In this document: positions 1 through 11,220 of the stretch, in pieces | How the letters are laid out: each line of letters starts with the position of its first letter | Position numbering within the stretch: the stretch's first letter is position 1 | Made by a program: the position numbers and the translations under genes | Notes under the pieces: generated by a model | Databases searched by the model: none | What the model saw: the letters and a program-made list of their open reading frames with translations, nothing else | What the model was told of the DNA's origin: nothing | Origin: Paragorgia papillata | Taxonomy: Eukaryota; Cnidaria; Anthozoa; Scleralcyonacea; Coralliidae | Direction: 5' to 3' | Assembly (NCBI GenBank): GCA_035771165.1 | Contig: JAWNZC010000311.1 | Location: 2,665,001 to 2,729,000, forward strand | DNA length: 64,000 bases

Positions 1-2
1 TA

Positions 3-272
3 GGGAATCACCACGCACCACGCTCGTATATCGTCCGGACGCAAGGAGGCCAAACACTAAGACGCAACCGACGTGCAATAATGCCAACAAAATAACATTT
101 TACCGAACAACAAACACCAATAGATGAAATACCAGAAGGCGACGACGTACAAAACACGCAAGAAAACCAAAGCAATTATGTAGAAGACACAGACACAGAT
201 ATGCCTGTGAACACTAACGCATATACGACTAGATATAGACGAGTTGTGAAACCACCATCATACTATTATTAA
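3..272 (+). pseudogene. C-terminal end of a Ty3/gypsy pol polyprotein
   Basis: One frame reads through the post-integrase tail of a gypsy polyprotein. It has the usual SYIV..RRNRR segment (about 35-80) and ends in a basic RYRRVVKPP motif just before a TAA at 270-272. An in-frame TAA at 93-95 interrupts it, so this copy is not intact as read. The rest of the element lies outside the window to the left. The stop codon is followed by a purine-rich tract (361-373) and then an LTR, which is the normal order for the 3' end of such an element. The family call rests on the tail motif and this context. Confidence 0.7.
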
Positions 273-373
273 ATACATTGTTGGACAGTTAAATCGAAGT
301 GCAATGACTTGCTAATCAAACAGGAATGATTTCTAATATGCTATTATGAACTAATCAAACTAAGGAAGAAAGA

Positions 374-494
374 TGTAATGAGTTGCATTACGTCACTGTT
401 GTGTTAATTAATAACTAACGTCTGATACTAAAGGAGGTGTAGTATTTCATAATAAACAGCTCGAGTCTGGTCTTTGTGAGTGTGACTCGTAACA
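374..494 (+). mobile_element. Short 3' LTR of a gypsy element
   Basis: The sequence begins TGTAATGAGTTG directly after the purine-rich tract GGAAGAAAGA and ends CTCGTAACA, so it has the TG...CA ends of an LTR. It contains AATAAAC at about 450, a plausible polyadenylation region. At 121 bp it is short but close to the 111-bp LTRs of the complete gypsy at 52.1-56.7 kb. The 5' LTR is outside the window, so the length cannot be checked by comparison. Confidence 0.6.
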
Positions 495-521
495 ATCGGC
501 ATTTACATTTGTAGTTAACAT

Positions 522-699
522 ATAGATGACATTTTTTCGTGCGTGTGTACTGTAATAACGCACAGATGACGTCACAGCGTGTAAAGAACAAAAAAGTACG
601 CCACGAGACGAAGTCGAGTGGTGTGACTGTTGTTCTTTACACGCTGTGACGTCTTCTGTGGGTTATTACAGTACACACGCACGAAAAAATGTCATCTAT
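522..699. mobile_element. Hairpin MITE, GACGTC family, copy 1
   Basis: A near-perfect inverted repeat: arms of about 75 bp (522-597 and 629-699) around a short loop that contains CGAGACGAAGTCGAGT. The arms carry GATGACGTCAC and GTAAAGAAC blocks. The second copy at 18,674-18,858 has the same blocks and a similar loop, which shows this is a mobile family and not a local palindrome. Similarity with the second copy continues for some distance beyond the hairpin (to about 780). Confidence 0.65.
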
Positions 700-1904
700 T
701 TGTTTTATACATCAAATTTTATTATTTTAAAAAGGAATGTTTGATATTTTTGAATCGTCGAACCGACAGGGCTATTGAAAAGGAGGTAAAATTTCAATTC
801 AGGTTTAATTACGTCATAAGTGATCTATACAAATAAAGCAATCTGATTGGGCGACAGAAGAAATAAGACTGTCCTGATTGGTTAATTTTTCAGTTTCCGG
901 TTACGTCACGTATAATTTATGCAAATCATGATCATGACAAATTGAAAGTTTATTCAATCTTCGTGTCTTCGTCGAATCGTCGGCATTTATAGCAAAAATA
1001 TTTATCGTTGAACAAACAGATTAGTTCTTCTGGACGGGATCTCGCTGTCCCATGTATATTTGGACGCTTCTTATGCTGCAAATTCAGCTGGGAAAGCATT
1101 TATCGGTGGGTGTTTGAAAATCTTGTTGACAATGGCTGATATCTCCTGGATTTGTATGGCTGAACAGTATTTCCATGAAGAGGAATGGAAGTTGTATCAG
1201 AAAATTTCTGAAGCTGTGGAGTAGATAGCGTTGTGCGCCAGAGGCGGAGGTATTAAATGACCGTATTTATGTCGATAATTTTAATATGTCTGTGTGGTCG
1301 GACAACGACTTGATGGCCGTGTCTCTCATCAGTGAGTGATATGTGTAATCTTCAGACAGTTGAAATGTACTTTATTTTGTACCAAGTTGCATCTTCAAAC
1401 GTGTAATTTTATCAAATTTTTATAAAACAAAATTTTTTTGCGACTTCGTTACGTCAGCTGTGCATTTGTACTTTAATAACGCATAGTTCTTAGCCAATCA
1501 GATTGTTTGTTTTTCTTAGGTTGTTGTATAAATGCCCATAAATATCGGACACGAATTTTTTTAACTTACTTATCAAATTGTAAGTGTAAATGATGACCAT
1601 TTTGTTTAAGAGTCGTAGAAAAAATTAAATAAGATCATTTTAACTCAGAAAAAGCTGAATTTGAGCCACTAGTGCCCATTAACTTCAGAGTTTTTAATAT
1701 GAAAAGTCATTCGAAAATGAAGAGTTAACCTTTGGCTTTGTTTTTTACAATTAAGACAGCTGTACAATGAGTTGTTGTCTTGGATATAAATCCCAGTCAA
1801 TTATTTAGTTTCATTATAAGCTGCTAAAAATGTAACATTGTTTAATGTGTTTAATTTTTTGCCTAATTTTGTCTTTGAATTTGTTCTATTTGTGATTGAC
1901 ACCA
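700..1904. other. No gene seen
   Basis: AT-rich sequence without a convincing coding region. At 1,440-1,490 a weak match to the MITE arm at 530-565 (TTTAATAACGCATAG-like) suggests old repeat debris. CCAAT-like blocks occur at 845 and 875. Confidence 0.5.
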
Positions 1905-1990
1905 GTCCCGTTATGAACGTCCAATTTATCATCTGTCGAATCTAATGCAAATTAGCAAAAGTTCGATAAATTAGACGTTTGGAACGGGAC
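1905..1990. repeat. Imperfect hairpin, 86 bp
   Basis: GTCCCGTTATGAACGTC at 1,905 is mirrored by GACGTTTGGAACGGGAC ending at 1,990; arms of about 26 bp enclose an AT-rich loop. It has the size and form of a tiny MITE remnant, but no target duplication is visible. Confidence 0.45.
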
Positions 1991-2025
1991 GTCTTCCTTT
2001 CAATAAATTTAAAACTGGTTGGGAA

Positions 2026-2082
2026 CAGTGGTGTAGTCCTGGAACTTTAACAAGGGACTCTCCGACACAGTGTCGTGAATAT

Positions 2083-2114
<32 letters not shown>

Positions 2115-2518
2115 GCGGGGGGGCGAAACTTGGAAACGTTGGAATGTTAAACTTGGAAAATGCCATTTTTTCATTTTGGGTACAAGTAATTCTGTAATTA
2201 ACATTTAACAGTGCTTGTAAAAGGTAAAATATTGGGAATATCCCTGGAGCTACAGGTTAATTAGATTACTACGAGTACGATCGCCACGATCAGTGTGTGG
2301 TACAATCACTACAATAGTACGTAGGACCAAGTAGCGATTACTGAAATCGTAACATAAATTTTACACAGCTTTCAAACATGATTAAGATTATGCAATCTGC
2401 GAAAAATTATAAAGGGTGGCTCAGACCCCCCCCCCCCCCCCCCCCCCCCCCCTCAATTGACATGGAATTTTAACAAGGGGGCTCAGTCTCCCTGAGACCC
2501 CCTTCCACTACACCACTG
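2026..2518. mobile_element. hAT-like MITE with 8-bp target duplication
   Basis: The left end CAGTGGTGTAGT is matched in reverse by ACTACACCACTG at the right end. The flanks are GTTGGGAA on the left and GTCGGGAA on the right, an 8-bp duplication with one mismatch, typical of hAT transposition. The interior holds a G run of about 30 bp (2,084-2,114) and a C run (2,428-2,452), placed roughly symmetrically as if they were parts of the two arms. No transposase is present. Confidence 0.75.
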
Positions 2519-4259
2519 GTCGGGAAGTCTGTTTTCCACAATTTTAAATTGGTTAACTCAGATCCTCTGGGATACAATTCTAAATTGGTTATTTTAACAA
2601 TTTATTTACAATTTTAAACAATAAAAATGGTTGTAATAACTTTACTTAAATGGTATAATGTTTGTATAATGAACCATTGCAAAATGATGAGAATAATCAA
2701 TTAAAATTGGTAGTTTTGACGAAATATTTATTGGTTAAATCGATCAAATAGTAGATTTACTACATTAGATTAATTTATCTATATGTCTTTCAACCAAACA
2801 ATATTGGTAGTTTTGACCAAAAAAAAATTGGTAACCACAGATCCATTTTTGACCAGCTTTTTTTGGTAGTTTCTACCACTTAGTTTTTACAGTGATATAG
2901 GTTATGTTTAGTAATGTTTTAAATTGATTTGTAAGCTGTGCTATATATATTAACAAATTGTAATAGCACACTATTCTTGGGGTTATGTTTGTTCTACCGT
3001 CCAGGTCCAGGCTACTAGTGTACAGTCAATACTATCTCGATTTTTGGATGTTTGTCCCTATTAGCATGTATAGCAATATCAATACTGTACTTTTCTTCTG
3101 GGTTCTGTCCTTCATATATCAGTTTATCATTTCGGCGCTTTAATTTCTCGCCGTAAACGAAGATTGGTCTCCTGTATGGGGTCTCGATTTAAGAAACTCG
3201 ACAACCCAACGCTCGAAAGGACCTTTACTATCGCAACAACACGGTACGTATACGTTGATAAAAATGTCGAACTGTAACACGTAATTGTTTGCAAGGAGAC
3301 GAAACTGGATTGGTATTATCGTTGCACAGATTTACCGAATAATTTTCGTCTGTGAGTTGAGGTGATAATCAAGCAACAGCATTTATGTCTCTACGGAAGT
3401 AATTAGTAAGGCTATGAATGCCGTTCTTGTGGCCGTCTCGAGAAAAGCACCGTGTTATAGCTGCACAAGCTATTCCATATGCCTAAATTAAGTACTTAAA
3501 TGCTTTTGAGAATGATAGATGGATAGATAGATAGATTACCTATTACAGTCGACATGTGGGAAAAACAGCTGCGCATGCACGAAATTAAAAATATAATTAG
3601 ATTAAAAATGGTGAAAGACAACATTGCCAAAAAACGTTGAAGAAAGAAGGCATTTTTAACACCAAACGTTAGTTAATCAGGTTGTTTTTAGATTGATCAC
3701 GAAGCTGCTGTCTTTATCTAAATGTGGAATATGTTTCCACAGCAACAAATTAAGTATATTAAGTGTATACGATGTCTTGTTTAAGCAAGGTTTTTGAGAG
3801 TTCGATATTTGCAAAGCTCCAGTTAGGCTTGCATAAATGCGAAAAATAAGAACACGTTTTATTACTTCACGCAAAAACGTTCTTCATAGTAAGGGTCGAA
3901 CGATACCTAGGGTGAAAAAAAAATCAGCGAGGGTGAACTTTTTTTATTCCCAAAATAAAATTGTATTGATATATCGAATTTGCATGGAGCTTATTCGACT
4001 GCGTACAAATAAACTTTACGAAGTCACAACTAATTATAATCTAAGGCAATTATGCATTTGAAATGTCTCTGTCACTATGGCTCTCACAGTTCAGTTCAGT
4101 TCAGTTCACACTATAAAATGTTTATCTCATTGATTTTGAGGGAGTTTGACCTTGTAACAGATATATTATATTATAAAATTATATCTACCGTATCTACCAG
4201 TTCACACGTATGCTTATTTCTTTTTATCCAGCTGTATTATTTGCTGAGTGTTGACTCCC
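2519..4259. other. No gene seen; AT-rich, simple repeats
   Basis: Contains many TTGGT/ACCAA blocks between 2,540 and 2,880 that end in TTTTTACAGTG, which resembles one end of a MITE whose partner was not found. A GATA-type microsatellite lies at about 3,517-3,537 and a CAGTT repeat at 4,088-4,110. Short open frames here have no recognisable protein features. Confidence 0.4.
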
Positions 4260-4847
4260 GGCCTATGCAATCAATGACAATCGATTATCGGAAAGCCAAT
4301 GGATAAATCAGTATAGATCGATAGCAATTATCTAATTGATATTGATTGGTATTTGCCAATCGATAACCAATCGATAGTTACAACAATCAATCCATTTACC
4401 AAGCAATGACTATTGATTTTAATATTTGATGCCTATTGATTGTTATTGATTGTCATCAATTTTTGAGACTAGATACCAGATTTCTTTATGCCGAGCCAAC
4501 ATTGGTCAGACCAAAAAGCCACTGAAAATATGGAATGGTCAATCTCACCCGGCAAACAAAGTCAACGGTATTTCAATCCTGGATTGAGTATTAAAGCATG
4601 TAACAATTAACTAAGCTCTTACAGTCATTGGCATCTAAGCGTTTGCACCGTCTATCAAAACATGTTCTATTTCAAGATCAATCAATCACAATTAGTTCAT
4701 CGATTGCTATTGATAATCTATACCAATTGATAGTCAAAATCATAGTCATCAATTGTTCAATGATTATCAATATCAATATATCTATATCTATTGTTATTAA
4801 TTGATGTCGATTTCTGTCGATTATCAATTTTATCGATTGCATAGGCC
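4260..4847. mobile_element. ATCGAT-rich MITE with terminal inverted repeats
   Basis: The left end GGCCTATGCAATCAATGAC is mirrored by CGATTGCATAGGCC at the right end. The interior is filled with ATCGAT/ATTGAT words in both orientations (4,280-4,470 and 4,675-4,840), so the two halves fold on each other. No clean target duplication could be read. It abuts a decayed coding fragment on its right side. Confidence 0.55.
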
Positions 4848-4889
4848 ATACAGTGAAAAACAATGTTGCCTGTAATGCTAGGGACGACT

Positions 4890-5154
4890 CAGCCAAGGAT
4901 TGCCAACGGCATACTCTTTCATGGGTAATGAACCACATCCACGTCTGGCCTGTGATGACAACAACTGTTCTTTTGATGACAATAATAAAATTATTCATGA
5001 AATTATACGACAGAACTGTGGTCCCACTTTCCACGAAGATTGTTTGTGCACACCAACGATATCAATCAATTATACCCGACCACAACTTGCCCATTGTCCA
5101 ATTTGCATCATGCCTCTATCAAAACGTATGACGTATCGAAGAGCTGGCAACTAA
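4890..5154 (+). pseudogene. RING-like zinc-finger fragment
   Basis: An open frame ending with TAA at 5,152-5,154 has a cysteine/histidine pattern of a RING-H2 type: an early C-x4-C, then CGPTFHEDC, then HCPIC about 20 residues later. No start codon is convincing. The frame opens just after the MITE boundary at 4,847, so the 5' part may have been cut off. Its parent gene is not recognised; it could be a host RING protein or part of a transposon-borne zinc finger. Confidence 0.35.
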
Positions 5155-5183
5155 TTTAAACATGTACCTAGCTACTTTCTAAA

Positions 5184-5446
5184 TACAACGACGATGATGA
5201 CGATGACGACGACGACGAACTGAACAACAACAACGATGAAGGAGACGAACTGGATGAAAATGACCCATGAACATGGGGAACAAAGCTGACAGAACAAGAC
5301 AAACTTGCAAAACTGAAACGATCACTTCAGCAACGAATACAAAGCTTCTCTAATAAAGACGTTTTCCCAACGATCCCCAGCAAAAAGTCTCTCGCCCTTA
5401 AAGAAACACAACACGTCCAAGATCAGAGGCCGCGGAAGCACCTGAA
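5184..5446 (+). pseudogene. Acidic-then-basic coding fragment
   Basis: After a possible splice acceptor there is a frame with a run of Asp codons, then NNNN and glutamate-rich sequence, a TGA at about 5,268, and a lysine/arginine-rich continuation to about 5,446. The run of compositionally protein-like codons with one stop suggests a decayed exon, perhaps of the same gene as the RING-like fragment just upstream. This is weak evidence. Confidence 0.25.
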
Positions 5447-5518
5447 AAGGGGGGGCACCGCCAAAAAGGGGCACCTTGGTTATTTTCAAAATAATTGTAT
5501 AATTTAAAACGTTGTACG

Positions 5519-5636
5519 GTTGCAACTTCATCCCCATGGCCATTTGTGTGTGGGGGGGGGGGGGGGGGGGGGGGGGGGGCGAAGACGGCGGCCAAAAACA
5601 AAATGGCGGGAACAAATGGCCCTGGCACAGGCTGCA
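5519..5636. mobile_element. Small MITE, GGCCATTTGT family, copy A
   Basis: The left half reads TGGCCATTTGTGTGTGG and the right half ends AACAAATGGCCCTGGCACAG, an inverted pair. The middle holds a G run of about 30 bp and GGCGGCCAAAAACAAAATGG. A second copy at 6,417-6,493 shares both ends. The G run sits at the loop. Confidence 0.5.
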
Positions 5637-6416
5637 AACAATGCGCCATATTTTGACGCATTTTTTACTCGGACCCAGGCTTCACTATGTTTATCGCGCC
5701 TAGTCAGGCTCAATTTTTTCTGAAGAATTAGTTCAGCTTGACTGACCCAAACTGAAAACAATCAAAACATTCTTTTCCAAATACATTGTCGAAATATTAA
5801 AATAAATACACTTTTAATAAATATCTGTAAATGCTTATTATTTATAATTTACTTCACCGTTGTACCAAATTCGCAAGAAACTGGATTGCCGTTGGCCGTT
5901 GTCTGGCCGGGCCGCCTTGTTTTCGTGAGTTTTCGGTGGATTCAATTCAGCGTTTTGAAAAACATTTAGGCTTCGTTTAGTTGAGAATTCTTGTTTGAAA
6001 AAAAACCTGCTTCTCAATGGCCAAACACGTAAATTCTGCCCTGTTGCGTACTTTCATTTCGCAGCCAAAATACTTTTATCTGACTTTGTTCACCAAGTTT
6101 TTCGTTCGCCCGATTTAGGAAACACTCTAAGTTGCCCTCCCATTGGCTTCGTTGTATGGCAGCCAGGGTAAAGAGACGACACGACCCATCATACGTATTC
6201 TTCCGACGTTTTAACGGGTGTTTCGCCAGTTTTCCTCACATTTTCATTCATTTTGAAGTTGTTTTTAACAGGCGGCAAGTCTGGTATCACTTATTTAATA
6301 TAATTTGGGCCCTATAAATAATTTCCCGCGAGTTAGCCTGCTGCCCGCCTTGTTTCCACCAATCAGAATACCTAAAACATCCAATGTTATCTCGACCAAT
6401 CAGACGTGGTGATAGC
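5637..6416. other. No gene seen
   Basis: Unique-looking, moderately AT-rich sequence with only short incoherent open frames. Confidence 0.4.
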
Positions 6417-6493
6417 TCAGCCTGTGCCAGGGCCATTTGTTCTTGGCCGCCATCTTGGCCCAGCCACCACAAATGGCCCTGGGGACGAGGTTG
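6417..6493. mobile_element. Small MITE, GGCCATTTGT family, copy B
   Basis: CCAGGGCCATTTGTTCTTGG at the left is mirrored by CCACAAATGGCCCTGG at the right, with GGCCGCCATCTTGGCC in the loop. It is in inverted orientation relative to copy A, as judged by the GGCGGCC element, and lacks the long G run. Confidence 0.5.
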
Positions 6494-7795
6494 GTACACT
6501 GACCTATATATATATAACTGGACTGCGTGCTCCTATTACCTTTGAGTTAGGAAAAGGTGTCCCCAAAATCGTTTTCAAAATGGCGGCATTTATGGGTCCT
6601 TTTGCTAATGGTGAAGGTCGCTGATCGACAGCTAAGAACCGACTGATGACACATGTTTTTTAAAACTGCCTGTATATTTTGCTCGGCGTTCAGTCGAATT
6701 ATGTTATTTATAACTCGATAAAGTCTTCATATTTACATTGGCGTATGGGCACAAATTTATAGGGGGGGGGGGCGGAGAAAATTTTGCCCGACTGAAACGG
6801 AAATTGCCCGACTTTTGATATAAAAAACCCACCTTTTCCTTATTTTCATCCTATTTTTTCACATTTTTCCTATATTTTTTGCCCGACTTCGGTTGAAAAT
6901 TTGCCAGACTTAGCAACCTTTGCATTCATCTGGGGGGAGGGTCCACCCGGCTCGTACGCCAATGCATATTTATAGAAGATGAAAGCTTTCTGACTGACGG
7001 ATTTTGACGGTCTTCCACTGTCCCAGTCTGATATAGTTTGTCGTCCGGCTTTCTTGTTTTAACGACGGGAAAATAGACGGACGAACTCGCCGTTTACAGG
7101 ATTTTAAAACACCTGACAACTGATGAGTTTCTCGTCTGCTGACTGCTATTAACACTTGGAAAAGGTTAATAAAGACACTCTAAGGAGACCTCGGTACGCC
7201 TCGCGTCTTTACGATTTTCTCGTGATCGTCAGCGATTCTTTATAGAGCTGGCGACTTCATAAAACGAAATGTTTGTAGATTTCCATGACCCGATGTGTAT
7301 TGACAGTCTTGTTTATTTTATTGCCAAGTGTTCGTGCCGATGCCGGCCGGCACGTCTTTTTAATTCAGACTGCTCGTGAGCTACAACAGTAATTGTCTAT
7401 GAATATTATTATTATTATTGTAGCTCAGAACTACAATAAAACTAATATCATGAAAACGTCCTGGGCCGCTCAGCAAGAAACATAAATAATATACCCATGT
7501 ATATTATTTCAAATAATCCAGCAGGCATCTTGAGTCGTTCCACAAGAAATCAATGACCAACCGTGCATGCATTAAAAAATAGGCATGTTATGGCATGCAT
7601 GTGTAAACAGGCATGAATTGAAGAGCCTGCATGCTGAAGTAACCACTGTAATTACCAAGTTGTTGCTACTTGTAAAATAAATTAGTTATTTCATAGCAGG
7701 GCATCAGATATTTGCCAGCATAAAAACAATGCATGAAGTTAATGTTCAATACACGTATGTTATTATATTATTATTTATTCAATAAAGTATATTAT
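6494..7795. other. No gene seen
   Basis: Includes a short G run at 6,762-6,771 and a pair of related segments with GCCCGACTT words (6,780-6,910) that look like an old inverted repeat. (ATT)n occurs near 7,405. No coding region can be supported. Confidence 0.4.
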
Positions 7796-8952
7796 TATAT
7801 AGCATGCTATCGGATATGAACTTTTGCGTAATTTGATTGGTTTCCTACTACACACGTAAAATCGCACAAGCTATTACAGACCTGCACGCAAGTTGTTACA
7901 AGGCTGTTCAACAGGCTGTCACCGTCATGTGTTCGCACTGGCTGTCCCCGGTCTGTTAACATGTCTGTAACAGGTTGTTGACAACTTGTAACAAGGCTGA
8001 TGACTCCAACAGACTGATGACAAGTTGTTCCAACAACCTGTTACCGCTCTGCACTCAACAAGTTGTTAACAGGTTGATGCTAACAAGGTTGTAGCAGCTT
8101 CTTCAATGAACAGCATTATTACGACTTGTCTCAGTCTTGCTACAAGCCTGTTGCGAACACATCCTGTTGACAAGCTGTGAGATTTTTACATGTGTACCAG
8201 GCTATCAGCTCATATCCTGCTAGTAGAGGAAAACAAGATGGCGGCATGTTTTTTTTTAAACTGCCGAAAAGAGTTGAAATTGACGGATTTTCATACAGAA
8301 AAACATCAACACCCTCAAACTAATGTATAAAAAAACAACATTGTGTAAAAATACATTAACAAATACACAATTTAGCTTGTTAAATGGTAAAATTCACCTA
8401 AAAATGACGTCTTTTTACTCCAAGTAAAGAGACTTTTTTTATTTAGAGAAGTATTTGGAGTAATAAAAAGCATGTTCTTATTCAAAAACAACCAACTAAG
8501 TAATTTAGTTTCACTGCCGAAGATGTTTCAGTTTCATTTTTGCATGAAATCAAAACCTTTCTCACGACAGCAACGCTAATATAAACGACTGACCCACCTT
8601 TTGACTTCACAAAGGTACCTTTTATTCTTTTTGTTGACCTGCTTAACACATTGTTTGCCTCTCGAGCAACATTTATACAATATTTCGAAGCTGTTTACCG
8701 AACAACTCAGCGAGAAACTCTATGTGAATGCATCATTACGCATGGCGGAATTATTAGTTGCCTATGCCGGAAGTTTGTTGTTTCAAACATTTCGCTGTAA
8801 TTTTGTCTCTTGTACAGTACAGTGCTTGGCTATATAATAAAACACTTATAACATTCGCTCTCGTTGTAGACGAACTAATAGCCAACTCGGCGAAGCGCCT
8901 CGTTGGCTATGAGCTCATACACAACTCGAGCTCATGGTTTAACTGTTAAATA
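7796..8952 (+). repeat. Dispersed repeat R1, copy 1
   Basis: Starts TATAGCATGCTATCGGATAT and ends near ATGGTTTAACTGTTAAATA. A second copy lies in the opposite orientation at 44,226-45,140 with high similarity along its full length. This copy is longer only because a MITE has inserted at 7,851-8,194. Near its 3' end is a strong hairpin (8,881-8,907; GCCAAC paired with GTTGGC, with GGCG/CGCC inside). Short open frames are shared by both copies (8,601-8,837 here) but are not clearly coding. No terminal inverted repeat was seen, so the mode of mobility is unknown. Confidence 0.65.
7851..8194. mobile_element. TA-flanked MITE nested in R1
   Basis: The ends CACACGTAAAATCGCACA and TGTGAGATTTTTACATGTG are inverted repeats, and TA flanks both sides (7,849-7,850 and 8,195-8,196). 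The other R1 copy lacks this segment and has a single TA there, which gives the empty site. The interior consists of degenerate repeats of a word like AACAAGTTGT in both orientations. TA duplication fits the Tc1/mariner group; no transposase is present. Confidence 0.8.
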
Positions 8953-9010
8953 CTTGGCAATATGCAATTACTTGTATATTAAGTAACCATGCAGCACAAG
9001 CAGTTGAACC

Positions 9011-9292
9011 CGAGGGTACGTAACTGTCTTAGGATAGGCATATCCGTAACAGATGTATCACTCCTCAAGTCCCAAAAAACTGAAAATAAGAAAAAACACT
9101 TTAATAATCCCTAAAAATCTATGGAAATCTCTAGAAATCTCTGGAAATTGCTGGAAATCCCAGGAAAATACTTGAAAATCCTTAAAAAATCCTCATTGTG
9201 AATTTAAAAAAAAAACAACAACAAAAATCTCATATCTCATTTTGGAAATCCCAAAAATCTCGTGTGCTTTTTTGGGAGTGATACACCCCTCG
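9011..9292. mobile_element. hAT-like MITE with 8-bp duplication GTTGAACC
   Basis: GTTGAACC occurs immediately outside both ends (9,003-9,010 and 9,293-9,300). The ends begin CGAGGG and share GTATCACTCC...TCCCAAAAAA in inverted form. The interior is an array of degenerate AAATCTCTGGAAATC words. The duplication length fits hAT elements. No coding capacity. Confidence 0.75.
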
Positions 9293-10216
9293 GTTGAACC
9301 TTCAACGTTATTAAAAGAAACAAATTATAAGACAAAAAATTAAATGTCCCATGGCCAAGCAAATGACTGAAAATAGCAACAGTATTATTTTTTTCACAAC
9401 ATCGAGCAAACGAGCAAACATTAGTAATTTAAAGATGAACTAAATTTGATCAAAATGAAATGACCCCCAAAAAACCCACTGTTACAAGTACATGCCATGT
9501 ATATTAAATACACATGTATTACCAGGAAATAATTTGCTATAGTATAGAAATATATTAATATAGATGATAATGTAAATTTTATTATAATGTAGAATTTCTC
9601 TCAATTTTCATTGGCTGTAAAGTTGGTATCTCATTTGCAAATTATTGCCTAATAATTGTCTAAGCATGTTATTTTATAGCAAGTAATATAGTAACCTCCA
9701 CCTTCAACAAGAATTTTTTCCCTGCGCAAAGTGGCTTAAAATTAAAATAAAATTCAAATTCAAGAAAAGTAATTAAAAACAATATTAAATAGTGTCGTGA
9801 GGTCCTGGGAATGAAGAAGTTCGGATCCAATATAACACCTATTTTAGTTGTTATTCATAAATACAAAGTGAAACTGTGCACTTTCCTATTAAATATTAAA
9901 TAATATAATTACGGTATTGACCTCGATTATTTAAAAAATTATTAGTTTATTAACTCCCGTTATTTGGCTTTAACTTAAGCATTTGGAATGAATTTATCTG
10001 CTCACCACGTACTGATAAGTCACACTATTTCGCTCAACCTTGTCCAATGAGTATTGTTAGTTGGCTGTAGCAAAATATCAGGTATATACATTATAATAAT
10101 AAAACTTTACTGACAAAATTGCCAGTAGGCTAAGACCATAAAGATTATTTCCATTAAATAATATCATAAAAAACAAGTTATATATATTTACACCTTTTTC
10201 ATTTTGCACTATTACA
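9293..10216. other. No gene seen
   Basis: AT-rich, no repeat or coding signal that can be defended. Confidence 0.4.
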
Positions 10217-10315
10217 AAAGTTGAGGAGCACATAGTTACACAAGTCATTGTTTCCTTTATTTTGACCATTATAAAAGTTGAGGAGTACATAGTTACACAA
10301 GTCATTGTTTCCTAG
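10217..10315. repeat. Two-copy tandem repeat, about 54 bp
   Basis: The segment beginning AAAAGTTGAGGAGCACATAG recurs about 54 bp later with one base change (GGAGTACATAG), and both copies continue TTACACAAGTCATTGTTTCC. Confidence 0.7.
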
Positions 10316-10669
10316 GATTTTGTCCAAGTGTCCTTTGACTGTACCAATGGAAAATACAATTAATATATACATTTGGGTGTAATATACATAGAGTTTGAGT
10401 GTTTCATCTGGGGATCCAAACACGAGAACACATGATGAAAGCACAAGGTTTTTTGTTTTCGAGAGTTTGGACTTCCCTGATCATGAAACATGATAAACGA
10501 GTTGCTGATACAGCATCTCAACCGAGCGATTCCAATTGGAAAATTCAATTAAAAAAAAAACCCTCATGAGATTTTATCCATGAGTGCGTGTAAAATTTGT
10601 TTAGACAGCAACTTGTTTATTTTGCATAGATAATTGAGATCTTAAGAATTAGATGAACACCGGTAATTT

Positions 10670-10960
10670 TCATGAAATGGCTTCAACAATCCAACAAAAC
10701 AATTCCAAATTGTTTATATATCCCACCACGATTGTCCCTTCCTTTCCTTGGCAGCTGTTACTATCTAGTAAGCACACAATTTCTTTGTCCTGGATAATGA
10801 CCATAGCTTTATCAGGTGGTAAAATTAAAACCTGTATTTGTCTGTTTTCACTTATGATGTCCCTCCTGTAACTCTGTTGTAACATTTCTTTAAGTCGAGG
10901 AAAGTTGATTAAAGAAAGCACATGCTGGACTGTCAGAGTTGGCTCATGCAAAGGTGGGTT
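10670..10960 (-). CDS. Unidentified coding fragment cut by a MITE
   Basis: An open frame of about 95 codons with protein-like composition, containing LINFPRLKEMLQQSY, VLILPPDKAMVIIQ and LLDSN segments. The alternating hydrophobic strands and the LLDSN element recall small cysteine-protease-like folds, but I do not recognise the family. The apparent start lies inside the MITE at 10,963-11,220, so the true 5' end is displaced or lost. It may be one exon of a larger gene or a pseudogene. Confidence 0.3.
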   Translation of the reverse strand, partial: NPPLHEPTLTVQHVLSLINFPRLKEMLQQSYRRDIISENRQIQVLILPPDKAMVIIQDKEIVCLLDSNSCQGKEGTIVVGYINNLELFCWIVEAIS

Positions 10961-10962
10961 AA

Positions 10963-11220
10963 CAAGGGCGGATCCAGGATTTTTTGAAAGAGGGAGTGAC
11001 ATCTCTAGGGCGGTCCGGAGAATTTTTTATTTCTGATACCCTGAAATGCTATTTCCTGCATTTTGGGGACAATATTAGGATCAGAAATAGTGATTTTTAT
11101 ACTCTATATTATACACTAAACAAAATTTACATATTATACAATATAATATACCGTTCAAAGAATACATATATAATTGGCCAGGGGGGGTTGCAACCCCCAT
11201 ACCTCCTGGATCCGCCACTG
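10963..11220. mobile_element. MITE with GGATCCGCCACTG-type ends
   Basis: The left end CAAGGGCGGATCCAGGA pairs with TCCTGGATCCGCCACTG at the right. GTTAA lies outside both ends (958-962 and 11,221-11,225). The ends resemble hAT-type MITEs, but the visible duplication is 5 bp. The insertion sits at the 5' edge of the minus-strand coding fragment just to its left. Confidence 0.6.

Noticed and set aside
4678..5034. 118-codon minus-strand frame rich in Ile/Asp
   Set aside because: It runs through the ATCGAT-rich MITE and antisense to the RING-like fragment; composition follows the repeat.
8601..8949. Frames in R1 starting with a hydrophobic segment (LLFFLLTCLTHC)
   Set aside because: They look like a signal peptide, but the upstream part is not conserved in the second R1 copy, and the frames change between copies.
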